Source: Candidatus Brocadia sinica JPN1 (GTDB lineage: Bacteria > Planctomycetota > Brocadiia > Brocadiales > Brocadiaceae). Taken from it: a stretch of 64,000 bases of DNA. The stretch lies in contig NZ_BAFN01000001.1 in NCBI RefSeq assembly GCF_000949635.1, positions 868,001 to 932,000 on the forward strand, in the 5' to 3' direction. The notes under the pieces are model-generated. The model did no database searches, had not been told where the DNA came from, and saw only the letters and a program-made list of their open reading frames with translations. The stretch's first letter is position 1; each line of letters opens with the position of its first letter. Of the stretch, positions 24,324 to 33,203 are shown one piece after another. The position numbers were made by a program, and so were the translations under genes.

Positions 24324-25667
24324 ATGGCATCAATTCGTAAATTTAAGGAATGGACAGAGCCATTTCTTCGTCGTATTTCCCCGATTTTATTCAGGGAACT
24401 TTTGCGTTTTTTGAAGATATATTATTTTTTCTGTCGTGGAAACAAAAAGAAGGAATTGGTTTCACTGCATGTTCAGACCCGCGTGGGTGTAAAGCATTTA
24501 TACAACGCATTTGCCCACCCCAAACGGACTGTTTGGACAACAATGTTTGTTCCCTCAGAAATTCTGTTTCCTATGGGACTCTATCCTTTTTGCCTGGAAA
24601 TTGGCGCTGCACTCTTTGCGGGTCTGGGGCAAAGTTCGCGGGGGCTCATGGAAGCCGAATCGTATGGAGTTCCCACCGATATCTGTTCCTTTCACCGGTC
24701 GGCAATCGGACACACATTCAGAAACCTGTTTCCTAAAAACATCCTTCAGGTAGCCACCACGACGCTCTGCGATAACAACACCAAGACGATGAAGATATGT
24801 GAGTCTGTGACAGGAAAAGAGACCATCGTTATCGATGTACCGTACGAAGCGGATGATTATTCCGTCAAATACCTCACGAAACAGCTTGAGGATTTTACCC
24901 AGCGGCTGGAGGAAGCGACGGGCAGGAAGATGGATCAAGCAGCATTTGAAAAGGCGATTGAATACTCGAATCAGACGCGGGAAAAGATGATCGAAATCAA
25001 TGAATTGAGAAAAGATCCCGATTGTCCCCTTCAGGGCAGCAACGCCCTGGGATTTATGTTTCCCGGATATTTGTTAATTGGTTCCCAGTTATCAGTAGAG
25101 TTTTTCTCCAGCCTGGCTGCAGAATTACGTGAAAAAATCGAAGAGAAGAAAAGAAATGTAAACAGAAAATCTCCGAGAGATCAGATCAGAATTCTCTGGC
25201 TCGAATTGAAACCGTATTTTAAAATTGATTTTTTAACAAAGTTAGAACAGGAACAGGGGGTCAAGATCGTCTTTGAGGAAACAAACTACGTTTATTGGGA
25301 TAAACTGGACCCGCAGAAACCTTACGAAAGTCTCGCCAGGAAACTTATTACCAGCCATTATAATGGTCCGTTAGAGCGTCGTATTGAGGTAACCAAGAAA
25401 CTTGCCCGGGAATATCAGGTGGATGGCGTGGTTGTATTCTCATCGTGGGGTTGCAGAAGAAATAACGCCGCGGTACCCACGCTGAAAAGAGAATTGAACA
25501 AGATAGGTTATCCACTCCTCAGCCTCGACGGAGATTGCGTCGACGACCACAACTACATGCCGGGACAGTTTTCCACAAGGATTGAGGGCTTTTTGGAGAT
25601 GCTGCGCGGAAGGAAAGCCACCACGAATATTTCGCAGCGTGAAATGACCGAAGCCGGTGTAGCCTGA
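24324..25667 (+). CDS. 2-hydroxyacyl-CoA dehydratase subunit D-like protein
   Basis: 447-residue protein of the HgdB/HgdC-partner (2-hydroxyglutaryl-CoA dehydratase D) family, sharing this architecture with the second half of the preceding protein: WTTMFVPSEILFPMGLYPFCLEIGA, ICSFHRSAIGHTFRNLFPKN, and near the end VVVFSSWGCRRNNAAVPTLKRE. Cysteines in ICSFH, LCDN and WGCRRN could hold an FeS cluster. It begins 7 bases after the activase fusion gene, so both are made together. Probably the catalytic partner of an ATP-driven low-potential electron transfer; the substrate may be an acyl-CoA or aromatic compound, not determinable here. Confidence 0.85.
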   Translation: MASIRKFKEWTEPFLRRISPILFRELLRFLKIYYFFCRGNKKKELVSLHVQTRVGVKHLYNAFAHPKRTVWTTMFVPSEILFPMGLYPFCLEIGAALFAGLGQSSRGLMEAESYGVPTDICSFHRSAIGHTFRNLFPKNILQVATTTLCDNNTKTMKICESVTGKETIVIDVPYEADDYSVKYLTKQLEDFTQRLEEATGRKMDQAAFEKAIEYSNQTREKMIEINELRKDPDCPLQGSNALGFMFPGYLLIGSQLSVEFFSSLAAELREKIEEKKRNVNRKSPRDQIRILWLELKPYFKIDFLTKLEQEQGVKIVFEETNYVYWDKLDPQKPYESLARKLITSHYNGPLERRIEVTKKLAREYQVDGVVVFSSWGCRRNNAAVPTLKRELNKIGYPLLSLDGDCVDDHNYMPGQFSTRIEGFLEMLRGRKATTNISQREMTEAGVA

Positions 25668-25768
25668 TTTAATGCACAGGAATTTTCATGCCACAAAGCC
25701 ATTAAGACACTAAACGATCTTTAAATCGTTCTTCATTTACTTTTAAATCGGCTCTCATCTGATTCTTG

Positions 25769-25850
25769 CGAAATTTGTTTCCCTGATAATCTCCATACAA
25801 GTGCCAAGATTGATCAAGAAAACAAAAAACCCGCCTTTTTAGCCACTCAT
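25769..25850 (-). pseudogene. Scrap of a polysaccharide deacetylase gene
   Basis: A stretch of about 80 bases that clearly aligns with 27562-27640, the 3' part of the deacetylase gene on the same strand: matching blocks include TTTCCCTG, AATCT, CATACA, GTGCCA and CCCGCCTTT. It has no open frame of its own. It is a decayed second copy, and places a duplication or deletion boundary about 1.7 kb from the intact gene. Confidence 0.65.
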
Positions 25851-25882
25851 TCCCTGCATAACAGCAACACTATACTCGTTGA

Positions 25883-26362
25883 GAAACGAACAACAATCCG
25901 GGTATTTATCTTTGTAAAGACGGAGATAAATATTGGTACGTTGATAAAATTGTAAAAAGTTATCTTTTTGCTCAAAATCTATGGAAGGAAACAGCATCTG
26001 AATGGCATACATTTAAGGACGAAAATAAAAGATTTTTAAAAAAAATGTCAGAAAAAATAGGCCACTGCCCTTCTGCTCTATATGCTATTTCAAAACTATT
26101 AAATGATATCGGAAGTTCTTATTTGAATGATGGAGTATCTTGGATCTCAGATATATTAAAGAATAATAAAAATTTGCTGAATGCAAAACTAGAAACTAAC
26201 ACTGTTTACTACTTAGAAAATCTTGCTAGAAAATACATTTATGAAAATCGTGAAAAAATAAAGAAAACGAAAAAATTAAAACAAGAGGTTTTAATAATAT
26301 TAGACTTTTTAATAGAAAAAGGATCAGTTGTTGGGTACTTATTGAGAGAGAATATTTTATAA
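25883..26362 (+). pseudogene. 5'-truncated AT-rich gene, unknown product
   Basis: An open frame runs from just after a stop at 25880 to 26362, but no ATG, GTG or TTG is found before the ATG at 26045, and the 54 codons upstream of that ATG read like protein (LCKDGDKYWYVDKIVKSYLF, NLWKETASEWHTFK). No ribosome site precedes 26045. The remaining product is helical and Lys/Asn/Ile-rich (YAISKLLNDIGSSYLNDGVSW). The segment is markedly more AT-rich than its neighbours, suggesting transfer. A truncated immigrant gene is the best reading; a 105-residue protein from 26045 is the alternative. Confidence 0.5.
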
Positions 26363-26460
26363 ACATTGCATTATATTTCTATCAGAAGTTTATTATATAA
26401 ATAAAGAGCTTTAAGATAAACAAATGCAAAATATTACTATAATGACACATAAAAATTCGC

Positions 26461-26517
26461 TACACTTGACCGCTATACCTCTGTGCTTCATAGCGGCAGG
26501 TGAGTGCTGGACGTTAG
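26461..26517 (+). repeat. attC-like hairpin (3' half)
   Basis: An imperfect hairpin: CCGCTAT at 26470-26476 pairs with ATAGCGG at 26490-26496 across a 13-base loop, and CACTT pairs with GAGTG outside it (one G-T). The right side ends GGTGAGTGCTGGACGTTAG, a sequence characteristic of the 3' end of integron cassette attC sites. The matching 5' core could not be found, so it would be a decayed site. It lies in a 480-base gap without genes. Confidence 0.35.
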
Positions 26518-26837
26518 TAACAATATAATCGGTCGACGAATTTATGATCAGTGCGTCACGGTGTAGGGGTCTTTAATCTGTGTGTTCTAATTTGTATTGA
26601 CAACAGGGTTTTGCATGAATAAAGTTATTACTGATGATTAAAGGAAAAGGGATAAAGGTGTCAGAAAAGGACAAAGGTGTTAAAATCTTTATAATTGACA
26701 AATTTGAGCATCCGACCCTGTGAGTTGTCTATCTTGTCGCCTCTATGGGGCAAACCCAAACGTCCGCTCTCTACGCCCCGTCTGTGGTTGCCGCTCAATT
26801 CCGTCATTAGACACGCTACCTAGATAAAATTTAGTAT

Positions 26838-26882
26838 ATGCAATTTGAATGGGACAGGGAAAAAGCAAAAAAATTAGTAATG
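26838..26882 (+). pseudogene. BrnT toxin N-terminal fragment
   Basis: The frame starting at 26838 reads MQFEWDREKAKKLVMN, the hallmark start of BrnT-family ribonuclease toxins, then diverges. Only the first 15 or so codons remain. The following antitoxin-like gene is joined in another frame, so this is a deletion scar fusing the head of one toxin gene to a different gene. Confidence 0.5.
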
Positions 26883-27109
26883 AATTACGCCCAGAATATA
26901 ATTTTGACTATTCAAAGGCAGTTCGTGGCAAGTATTACAAACGCATTTTAGATGAAGGAGCTAACGTTGTCATGCTTGAGCCGGATGTAGCCAAGGCGTT
27001 TGTTGATTCAGCTGCTGTAAATGATGCGTTAAGGTCATTACTTAATTTAACACGAACAACTCAGCGCCTAACAAAGCACTCCAGCAAACGGGCTATTGCC
27101 CGCCGTTGA
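26849..27109 (+). CDS. Antitoxin-like protein, chimeric 5' end
   Basis: 86 residues. From about residue 9 it reads ISNELRPEYNFDYSKAVRGKYYKRIL... VVMLEPDVAKAFVDSAAVNDALRSLL, a pattern common to small antitoxin-like proteins that accompany toxins in mobile loci. The first eight residues come from reading the BrnT fragment out of frame, so the native start is lost and the present ATG may or may not serve. The C-terminal codons and stop run into the attC-like element at 27066-27124, as is usual for cassette genes. No toxin partner remains. Confidence 0.5.
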   Translation: MGQGKSKKISNELRPEYNFDYSKAVRGKYYKRILDEGANVVMLEPDVAKAFVDSAAVNDALRSLLNLTRTTQRLTKHSSKRAIARR

Positions 27110-27124
27110 GTTTTGTCGTTAAAT
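27066..27124 (+). repeat. 59-bp attC-like integron cassette site
   Basis: Exactly 59 bases. The left core GCCTAAC fits RYYYAAC and the right core GTTAAAT fits GTTRRRY. Between them the arms pair as ACAAA/TTTGT, ACTC/GAGT, AAC/GTT and GGGC/GCCC around a TATT loop. This matches the classical 59-base element in both cores, length and folding. It directly follows the antitoxin-like gene and directly precedes a disrupted gene, as expected of a cassette integrated at a secondary site. No integron integrase gene is in the window. Confidence 0.55.
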
Positions 27125-27410
27125 ATGTTCAGGAGGCTTGCGGTACCGCCTATCTTGCAATACTGAAGGCGATCGATGAGTATTTACTGAATAAGGGGCT
27201 CAATAAGAAGGAATTGCCCGATCTGTTAACGCTTATAGGAAGGTGTTGCAAAAATATCTGGGGGTTTATAACGGTAAACTGTTAAAAGAGTTTGAAGACC
27301 TCAATGACGAACTCCATATCGCTGGTTATTATAGGGGAATGCTGCATTCTGTGGGTATAGTCAAAGAAGCTTTGAAAGCAGCAAAGGCTTTTATTGAGAA
27401 AATTAAATAA
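27121..27410 (+). pseudogene. Frameshifted, 5'-truncated DUF5618-like gene
   Basis: Reads KYVQEACGTAYLAILKAIDE, then LLNKGLNKKELPDLLTLIG in one frame, then shifts near 27240 to KVLQKYLGVYNGKLLKEFED... YYRGMLHSVGIVKEALKAAK in the next frame and ends at TAA 27408. This looks like a DUF5618-type HEPN-like helical protein. Its first third is missing; the break coincides with the right end of the attC-like element. Both the truncation and the frameshift make it non-functional. Confidence 0.65.
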
Positions 27411-27438
27411 TTTTCGGAGTTACTTTGCCTATCACAAC

Positions 27439-28317
27439 TTACTTAACTAACCAGTTTTTTAAATACTTGTCTTGTCTGGTTAATTGAATCCCTTGCATCT
27501 GCTTCAATTGGGAAAGTATAGATTCCAAATTCTCCAAATTCTTTTTTATTTGTTCCATGGTAAACGGGTTTCCCTGGCAATCTGCATACAGGTGCCAGGG
27601 GTGGATCGAAAATATGAAAAGCCCGCCTTTGGCCACATCTCTTGCACTCAAAACCGCATCAATATAGTCGCTGGAAACCCTTCGGCCTTCAAAAATGGCC
27701 CATAAATAAGAAGACATCCTCTTGCCCTTCGTATCATGAAAAGAAGGCAATGCCAGTTCTAAAAGATTCGAATCAAAGATTTCCAGGGGAAACGGATCTC
27801 CTGTCCATTCAGTACCCATTGTTACCGTCTCAGAGGAATCATACAGAAATCCTTGCCATTCTAAGACTTTTACCACAGTCCGATTGATTCGAGTATAAGG
27901 AGCGCGAAACCCTTTGATATCTCTCTCAAAAATGTTTTCCAGGATATCCTTTGCCTTCGTTATGGCTTCCTCAATGGATTCTTCTTCCATAGGCATGCCG
28001 GATACCTTTCCTAAAAAGTCCTCGTGTTTCAACGAATGACAGGATACCTCATGCCTTTCAGACAACTTTGGCAAATTCATTCCATCTGCAACAAGCATCT
28101 GGGCCGTTCTTGCCTCATAAAATAACGTGGCATCTATATCATATATATCCAATAATTCCAGTATCTTTTGCAATCCCCTTTTGCATGCCCCGATAGTTAT
28201 CTTGCCATGCTCTGTTGGAGAAGAAAGTGCATCATGCCGTCCTTCAACAGCGCTATTAGCATCCGGGTCGATATCCAGAGAGATTGCAACGTATAAAAGT
28301 TCATCAATCTTTGTCAT
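27439..28317 (-). CDS. Polysaccharide deacetylase family protein
   Basis: 292-residue NodB-type carbohydrate esterase. Metal and catalytic motifs are SLDIDPD near residue 13 (Asp pair), HEVSCHSLKHEDF (the H-S-X-X-H-type metal site, here with Cys before His), GFRAPYTRINR and a late IHPWHL with the catalytic His. No signal peptide is visible, so it acts in the cytoplasm or at the inner face. Members deacetylate sugar residues of cell-surface polysaccharides. A decayed partial copy of its 3' end is found at 25769-25850. Confidence 0.85.
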   Translation of the reverse strand: MTKIDELLYVAISLDIDPDANSAVEGRHDALSSPTEHGKITIGACKRGLQKILELLDIYDIDATLFYEARTAQMLVADGMNLPKLSERHEVSCHSLKHEDFLGKVSGMPMEEESIEEAITKAKDILENIFERDIKGFRAPYTRINRTVVKVLEWQGFLYDSSETVTMGTEWTGDPFPLEIFDSNLLELALPSFHDTKGKRMSSYLWAIFEGRRVSSDYIDAVLSARDVAKGGLFIFSIHPWHLYADCQGNPFTMEQIKKNLENLESILSQLKQMQGIQLTRQDKYLKNWLVK

Positions 28318-28369
28318 GTAAATTTTTCTTTGTGTCCTTTGCGTCTTTGCGGTGAATCAATTGGTAAAA

Positions 28370-29800
28370 TTATTTTGGTTTCAGAAGCGGGAAAAGGATG
28401 ACTTCCCTGATGGAAACATTGTTTGTTAAAACCATGATAAGCCTGTCTATACCGATCCCAAGCCCACCGGCAGGCGGCATACCATATTTTAAGGCAGTCA
28501 AAAAATCTTCATCGATCTTCCCGGTAATATCGGCTTCGGTGCCTAGTTGCTCCCGGAATCTCTTATCCTGCTCCGGGGCGTCGTTCAGCTCAGAATAAGA
28601 GTTGGCAATTTCCATAGATGCGATGTACAGCTCGAACCGTTGGGCGAAACGAGGGTCATATTCACATGCCTTTGTTAATGGACAAATTGAGGTAGGATAG
28701 TCTAACACAAAGGTGGGATTGTTCAATGCCTGCTCTACCACCTGTTCGAAGATGTTGTTTGCCATGTTGTCTCTGTCAACACCCTGGGTCTCGAGCCCCA
28801 ATTCCTTTGATTTTCTTGCCAGACCAGCCTCGTCCTCAAAACTCACACCGCTGTATTCTTTTAACAATTCGGAAAATGTGGCGCGACGCCATGGCGGAGT
28901 CATATCAATCTTCCGTTCCCCCAAAGGTATCTCATATCCACCGTACAGTTCTTTTACCAGTGATGTTATAAGACCCTCTGTAAGCTCCATCATACCATTA
29001 TAGTCGCTGTAAGCCTGATACAACTCCATCATAGTAAATTCAGGGTTATGTTTCGTGGAGATGCCCTCGTTTCTGAAATTGCGGTTGATCTCATAGACTC
29101 GTTCCATTCCACCCACAAGCAGCCTTTTCAGATAAAGTTCCGGTGCAATCCTCAGATAGAGATCGATATCGAGGGCATTATGATGTGTAATGAAAGGTCT
29201 TGCCACGGCGCCACCGGGAATGGACTGCATCATGGGGGTTTCTACCTCTACGAACCCGCGGTCGTCCAGGAATCTTCTGACGTACTTCAGGATCTTAATA
29301 CGTTTCAAAAAGGTTTCCATTACCTCGGGATTGGTAAACAAGTCGACATAACGCTGCCGGTGTCTTAACTCCACGCCTTTGAGTCCGTGCCACTTCTCGG
29401 GCGGTGTTAACAGGGATTTTGTCAGGATAGTAAAATCATCCGCATAAATCGTGATTTCACCGGTTCTGGTCTTAAAGAGGGCTCCTTCCACGCCCATAAT
29501 ATCGCCAAGGTCGAGCAATTTCAATATCTCAAATTTCTCCGGGCCAATCTTATCGAGTTTTAGATAAACCTGTATCTTCCCCGTCCAGTCTCTTATATCC
29601 AAAAATGCCGTCTTCCCATGCGGGCGCATGGTCGAGATACGTCCGGCGGCCTTAACCTTTCCATCGTCCTGGTCTGCAACAAAGCTATCCAAAATTGATT
29701 TTATGGGTTGTGTATTATCGTATCGTTTCCCGTAGGGATCGATTCTCTTCTCACGCAGTTTTTGGAGTTTATCAAGGCGTTCTTGTTCGAAATTTTCCAT
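28370..29800 (-). CDS. lysS: Lysyl-tRNA synthetase, class II
   Basis: Charges tRNA(Lys). 476 residues from an ATG at 29800 ([20 protein letters not shown]), which is preferred to a longer frame whose extra 22 residues are hydrophobic and unlike LysRS. An N-terminal OB-fold anticodon-binding domain ([26 protein letters not shown] has the usual pattern) is followed by the class II core with motif 2 ([20 protein letters not shown]) and motif 3 ([11 protein letters not shown]). Normal length. Single gene, upstream end facing a long intergenic region. Confidence 0.96.
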   Translation of the reverse strand: MENFEQERLDKLQKLREKRIDPYGKRYDNTQPIKSILDSFVADQDDGKVKAAGRISTMRPHGKTAFLDIRDWTGKIQVYLKLDKIGPEKFEILKLLDLGDIMGVEGALFKTRTGEITIYADDFTILTKSLLTPPEKWHGLKGVELRHRQRYVDLFTNPEVMETFLKRIKILKYVRRFLDDRGFVEVETPMMQSIPGGAVARPFITHHNALDIDLYLRIAPELYLKRLLVGGMERVYEINRNFRNEGISTKHNPEFTMMELYQAYSDYNGMMELTEGLITSLVKELYGGYEIPLGERKIDMTPPWRRATFSELLKEYSGVSFEDEAGLARKSKELGLETQGVDRDNMANNIFEQVVEQALNNPTFVLDYPTSICPLTKACEYDPRFAQRFELYIASMEIANSYSELNDAPEQDKRFREQLGTEADITGKIDEDFLTALKYGMPPAGGLGIGIDRLIMVLTNNVSIREVILFPLLKPK

Positions 29801-30056
29801 AATGTTTTGTATCCCAGAAAGACTTACATACAGCAATAATGTAAAATAAATGCCACAAAATTTCACTCATTTTATCAGTAATACAAAGACAGTCAAGGGA
29901 AATGGCTATCGATTTTGTCCCGCAATTCTTTACCAAAACCGGTAACAGAATTTTACAAAAGGGTTTTTCGTGATTACTACGGAAGTCCTCTGGTTGATGA
30001 TAAAAAGCCGATATTTTACATCTTCGGTCTTTTCAATTCCATGACTATGAATTTTA

Positions 30057-30086
30057 TTGACCGTTTGCTGCTATTTAATGTATAAT
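30057..30086 (+). promoter_or_regulatory. Sigma-70 promoter for DUF4912-glgB operon
   Basis: TTGACC, 18-base spacer, TATAAT: the -10 is perfect and the -35 has five of six bases. It lies in the 384-base gap between lysS and the DUF4912 gene, giving a leader of about 90 bases. Nothing else was recognised in this gap. Confidence 0.7.
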
Positions 30087-30184
30087 TCTCCATTATGTTT
30101 TATATTGAGTTTTTGTTAAGTCCGTATTTCACAATTGCTTAAATAATGAGAAAATTCTGAGTGTCTTTCAGGATTTAAAGAATT

Positions 30185-31009
30185 ATGGATAAAGATGTTA
30201 TCAAAGAAATCTTCCTGCTCATCCTAGAGATTATCAAGGCATTATGCGAGATACTTTGGAAGAAGGTAAAAAATCTCACAGGCCTGATCTGGGACAGGTT
30301 TTTTGGTATGGCGGATATCTCATCAAAAGAACAGGCAGGGAAACAGGAATGGGGGGTTACCGGCGAAGATACATGGCCGGTTGCTCTGGAAGCGCCGCTA
30401 GTCAAACCGGAAGAACCCCAACCAAGGATTGAAAGAGAAGAGATTGCATACGCCCCAAGAATTCCGGAACTTCCCGATAATTACGGGGATACTCGAATTG
30501 TATTGATGGTGCGGGATCCGGAGTGGTTGTTTACCTATTGGGAAATTCAAAAAGAGGTAATGGACAGCGTTTTGAATACGCTTGGCGGCATGGCGCATGG
30601 CGCGAAAATTGTATTGCGGGTTTATGACGTAACGGATGTTATCTTTGACGGTAACAATGCCCATAAGTACTTTGATATTGAAGTAACCGGTGGTACGCGA
30701 AATTGGTACATCCATGTGGGTGAACCGAACAGGTCGTTTTGCGTGGATATTGGATTCCTCACCTCTCATGGGATCTTTTATACCCTCTCCAGATCGAATA
30801 CGGTGAGAACTCCCCGTACGAGCGTGTCCGAGGTAGTTGACGAAAAGTGGATGGGCATTGAGGAGCTTTATGAAAAGATATATGCCCCTATGGGCATTGG
30901 TATCAGCGAATCTGTATTTGAAAGGGCACACAAGGGATGGCAGGAAATACTGAAAGAGGGTGTGTCTTCACCTGAGTCTTTAAGCGGTTTAACAGTTTCA
31001 AAAAAATAA
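30185..31009 (+). CDS. DUF4912 domain protein
   Basis: 274 residues. An N-terminal amphipathic/hydrophobic stretch (VIKEIFLLILEIIKALCEIL) is followed by a linker and the DUF4912 domain from about residue 95 (PDNYGDTRIVLMVRDPEWLFTYWEI, then a predicted beta-sandwich reminiscent of carbohydrate-binding modules). The gene ends 3 bases before the GH57 branching enzyme; DUF4912-GH57 neighbours are common, so a role in alpha-glucan handling is likely. Confidence 0.82.
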   Translation: MDKDVIKEIFLLILEIIKALCEILWKKVKNLTGLIWDRFFGMADISSKEQAGKQEWGVTGEDTWPVALEAPLVKPEEPQPRIEREEIAYAPRIPELPDNYGDTRIVLMVRDPEWLFTYWEIQKEVMDSVLNTLGGMAHGAKIVLRVYDVTDVIFDGNNAHKYFDIEVTGGTRNWYIHVGEPNRSFCVDIGFLTSHGIFYTLSRSNTVRTPRTSVSEVVDEKWMGIEELYEKIYAPMGIGISESVFERAHKGWQEILKEGVSSPESLSGLTVSKK

Positions 31010-31012
31010 CGT

Positions 31013-32599
31013 ATGGGAAAAGGCTACCTAGCATTAATTCTCCACGCACATCTGCCGTTTGTCCGTCATCCGGAATACGCCGAATTTCTTGAAGAAGACT
31101 GGCTCTTTGAGGCCATCACTGAAACCTACATCCCCCTTATTGATGTCTTTGACAAGCTGATCGACGATGGTATCGACTTCCGCATAACGATGTCTTTGAC
31201 CCCGCCACTGATCTCGATGCTTACCGATACGCTTTTGCAATCCCGTTATATTCGTTATGTTGAAAAACGAATCGAACTCTCAGCTAAGGAGATCGAAAGG
31301 ACAAAGCATCAGCCAGAATTTCACCGGCTTGCGCAGATGTATTACTGGCATTTTACCGATGCACGATACGTTTTTGCCGAGAAGTATCATCGGAACATTG
31401 TAAATGCCTTCAAAAAATTTCAGGATGCGGGCAAGCTGGAGATAATTACCTGCGGGGCTACCCATGGTTATTTGCCCCTTATGAATAACAATGTGAATGC
31501 CATGCGTGCCCAAATCCATGTGGCGGCAAGTCATTATGAGAAACATTTTGGCAGGAGGCCGCGTGGAATATGGCTGCCCGAGTGTGCCTATGAGCCCGGA
31601 GCAGACCAGATACTCAGGGAGGCAGGTATTCGCTTTTTTATTACCGAAACCCATGGAATCCTGTTTGCTTCTCCAAGGCCGAAATATGGTATTTATGCCC
31701 CCGTCTACTGTCCATCCGGCGTGGCTGCCTTTGGCAGGGATATGGAATCTTCGAAACAGGTTTGGAGTGCTAAAGAAGGGTATCCGGGCGATTTTTTCTA
31801 CCGTGAGTTTTACCGGGATGTGGGCTTTGATCTTGATTATGACTATGTAAGACCGTATCTTCATGGGGATGGTAAGCGCTCCAATATCGGCATAAAATAT
31901 TACCGGATTACCGGTAAGACCGATCATAAGGAACCCTACTCACCTGAAAAGGCATTGGGCAAGGCTGCTGAACACGCCGGAAATTTTATGTTTAACCGGG
32001 AGAAACAGGTAGAGTACCTGGCCTCGGTAATGGACCGGAAACCCATCGTTGTCGCACCTTATGATGCAGAGCTCTTTGGTCACTGGTGGTTTGAGGGACC
32101 TCACTGGATTAATTTCCTGTTTCGAAAGATTGCCTTCGACCAAAAGACGATCTCGCTGATTACTCCGATGGAATATCTTGAAATATATCCCGTTAATCAG
32201 GTTTCCACGCCCTCTCTTTCGAGCTGGGGGTACAAGGGTTACCATGAATACTGGCTGAACGGTAGTAATGATTGGATTTACCGGCACCTCCATAAAGCAG
32301 CGGAGCGTATGGTTGAATTAGCGAAGACATATCCACACACCGATAAAGATTCGTTACAGGGTCGTGCACTCAACCAGGCTGCACGGGAACTCTTGTTGGC
32401 ACAGAGCAGTGATTGGGCATTTATTATGAAAACCGGCACCATGGTTGAATATGCCGTAAAGAGGACAAAAGAACACCTCTTTCGTTTTACGAAACTCTAT
32501 GATGATATTCGATCCGGCAATATCGACGCTGTATGGCTCTCTGACATCGAAGGCAAGGATAATATCTTTCCGGACATCGATTATCATATCTATCAATAG
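31013..32599 (+). CDS. GH57 1,4-alpha-glucan branching enzyme
   Basis: 528-residue cytoplasmic glycoside hydrolase family 57 enzyme that makes alpha-1,6 branches in glycogen. Motifs are HAHLPFVRHPE near the N-terminus, the nucleophile Glu190 in WLPECAYEPG and the acid/base Asp351 in APYDAELFGHWWFEG; a C-terminal helical domain (DUF1957 type) follows. Length matches the bacterial/thermophile branching enzymes. It is cotranscribed with the DUF4912 gene. The presence of GH57 type implies glycogen-like storage. Confidence 0.92.
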   Translation: MGKGYLALILHAHLPFVRHPEYAEFLEEDWLFEAITETYIPLIDVFDKLIDDGIDFRITMSLTPPLISMLTDTLLQSRYIRYVEKRIELSAKEIERTKHQPEFHRLAQMYYWHFTDARYVFAEKYHRNIVNAFKKFQDAGKLEIITCGATHGYLPLMNNNVNAMRAQIHVAASHYEKHFGRRPRGIWLPECAYEPGADQILREAGIRFFITETHGILFASPRPKYGIYAPVYCPSGVAAFGRDMESSKQVWSAKEGYPGDFFYREFYRDVGFDLDYDYVRPYLHGDGKRSNIGIKYYRITGKTDHKEPYSPEKALGKAAEHAGNFMFNREKQVEYLASVMDRKPIVVAPYDAELFGHWWFEGPHWINFLFRKIAFDQKTISLITPMEYLEIYPVNQVSTPSLSSWGYKGYHEYWLNGSNDWIYRHLHKAAERMVELAKTYPHTDKDSLQGRALNQAARELLLAQSSDWAFIMKTGTMVEYAVKRTKEHLFRFTKLYDDIRSGNIDAVWLSDIEGKDNIFPDIDYHIYQ

Positions 32600-32641
32600 G
32601 GCATAGAATAGTTTATTTTCTGTTTTTTTATAAAAGGAGCA

Positions 32642-33166
32642 ATGAATAGAATGAAAGTGCCAAAGGAGGTTGGGAAACCACATACCAGAGATAAGGTTTA
32701 TGCAGAGAACGATCCGTATTTACCCCCGAAGGGATCGGGACTGCCTGAGGTTGCTATCTGTAAGGATTGTACTGCCGTTTATCAGAAAAAGAAATGGTTT
32801 CTTGATCCCAAGCTTTATAAGGAAAAAAAAGCGGCGAAAGATATCAACTGGGTAATCTGTCCTGCATGTAAAAAGACAAAAGAAAATGTGCCGGGTGGAA
32901 TTGTTACACTCAAGGGCGATTTCCTGCAACAGCACAAACAGGAAATAATGAATCTCATCCATAATGAAGATGAACGCTCGAAGAAATATAATCCTTTAAA
33001 GCGGATTATGAAGATCAACGAAAAAGGCAACGAGGTTGAGATACTTACCACAGAAGGCAGGCTGGCATATCGCATCGGGTCCATTCTGTTTAAGGCTTAT
33101 GATGGCGAGGTAGAATACAAAAAACACGAGAATACAAAATTTATGCGGGTGGAGTGGAGGCGTTAA
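32642..33166 (+). CDS. BCAM0308-type zinc-ribbon protein
   Basis: 174 residues with two CXXC pairs (ICKDCTAVYQKKKWF and VICPACKKT), forming a zinc ribbon reminiscent of the archaeal/eukaryotic ribosome-export factor Nmd3, followed by an alpha/beta domain (NEVEILTTEGRLAYRIGSILFKAYDGEVEYK). This is the BCAM0308 family. A ribosome or RNA link has been suggested from the zinc-ribbon similarity, not shown. AAAAGGAG lies just upstream of the start. Next to a universal stress gene. Confidence 0.75.
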   Translation: MNRMKVPKEVGKPHTRDKVYAENDPYLPPKGSGLPEVAICKDCTAVYQKKKWFLDPKLYKEKKAAKDINWVICPACKKTKENVPGGIVTLKGDFLQQHKQEIMNLIHNEDERSKKYNPLKRIMKINEKGNEVEILTTEGRLAYRIGSILFKAYDGEVEYKKHENTKFMRVEWRR

Positions 33167-33203
33167 AACCCCTACCTTTAAAATTTACTGAGGAGTCTGC
33201 GTT

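Noticed and set aside
26560-26720. Short near-repeats of AAAGGTGT in the relic region
   Set aside because: Only two close copies (about 26657 and 26681) with no further units; not enough for a repeat array.
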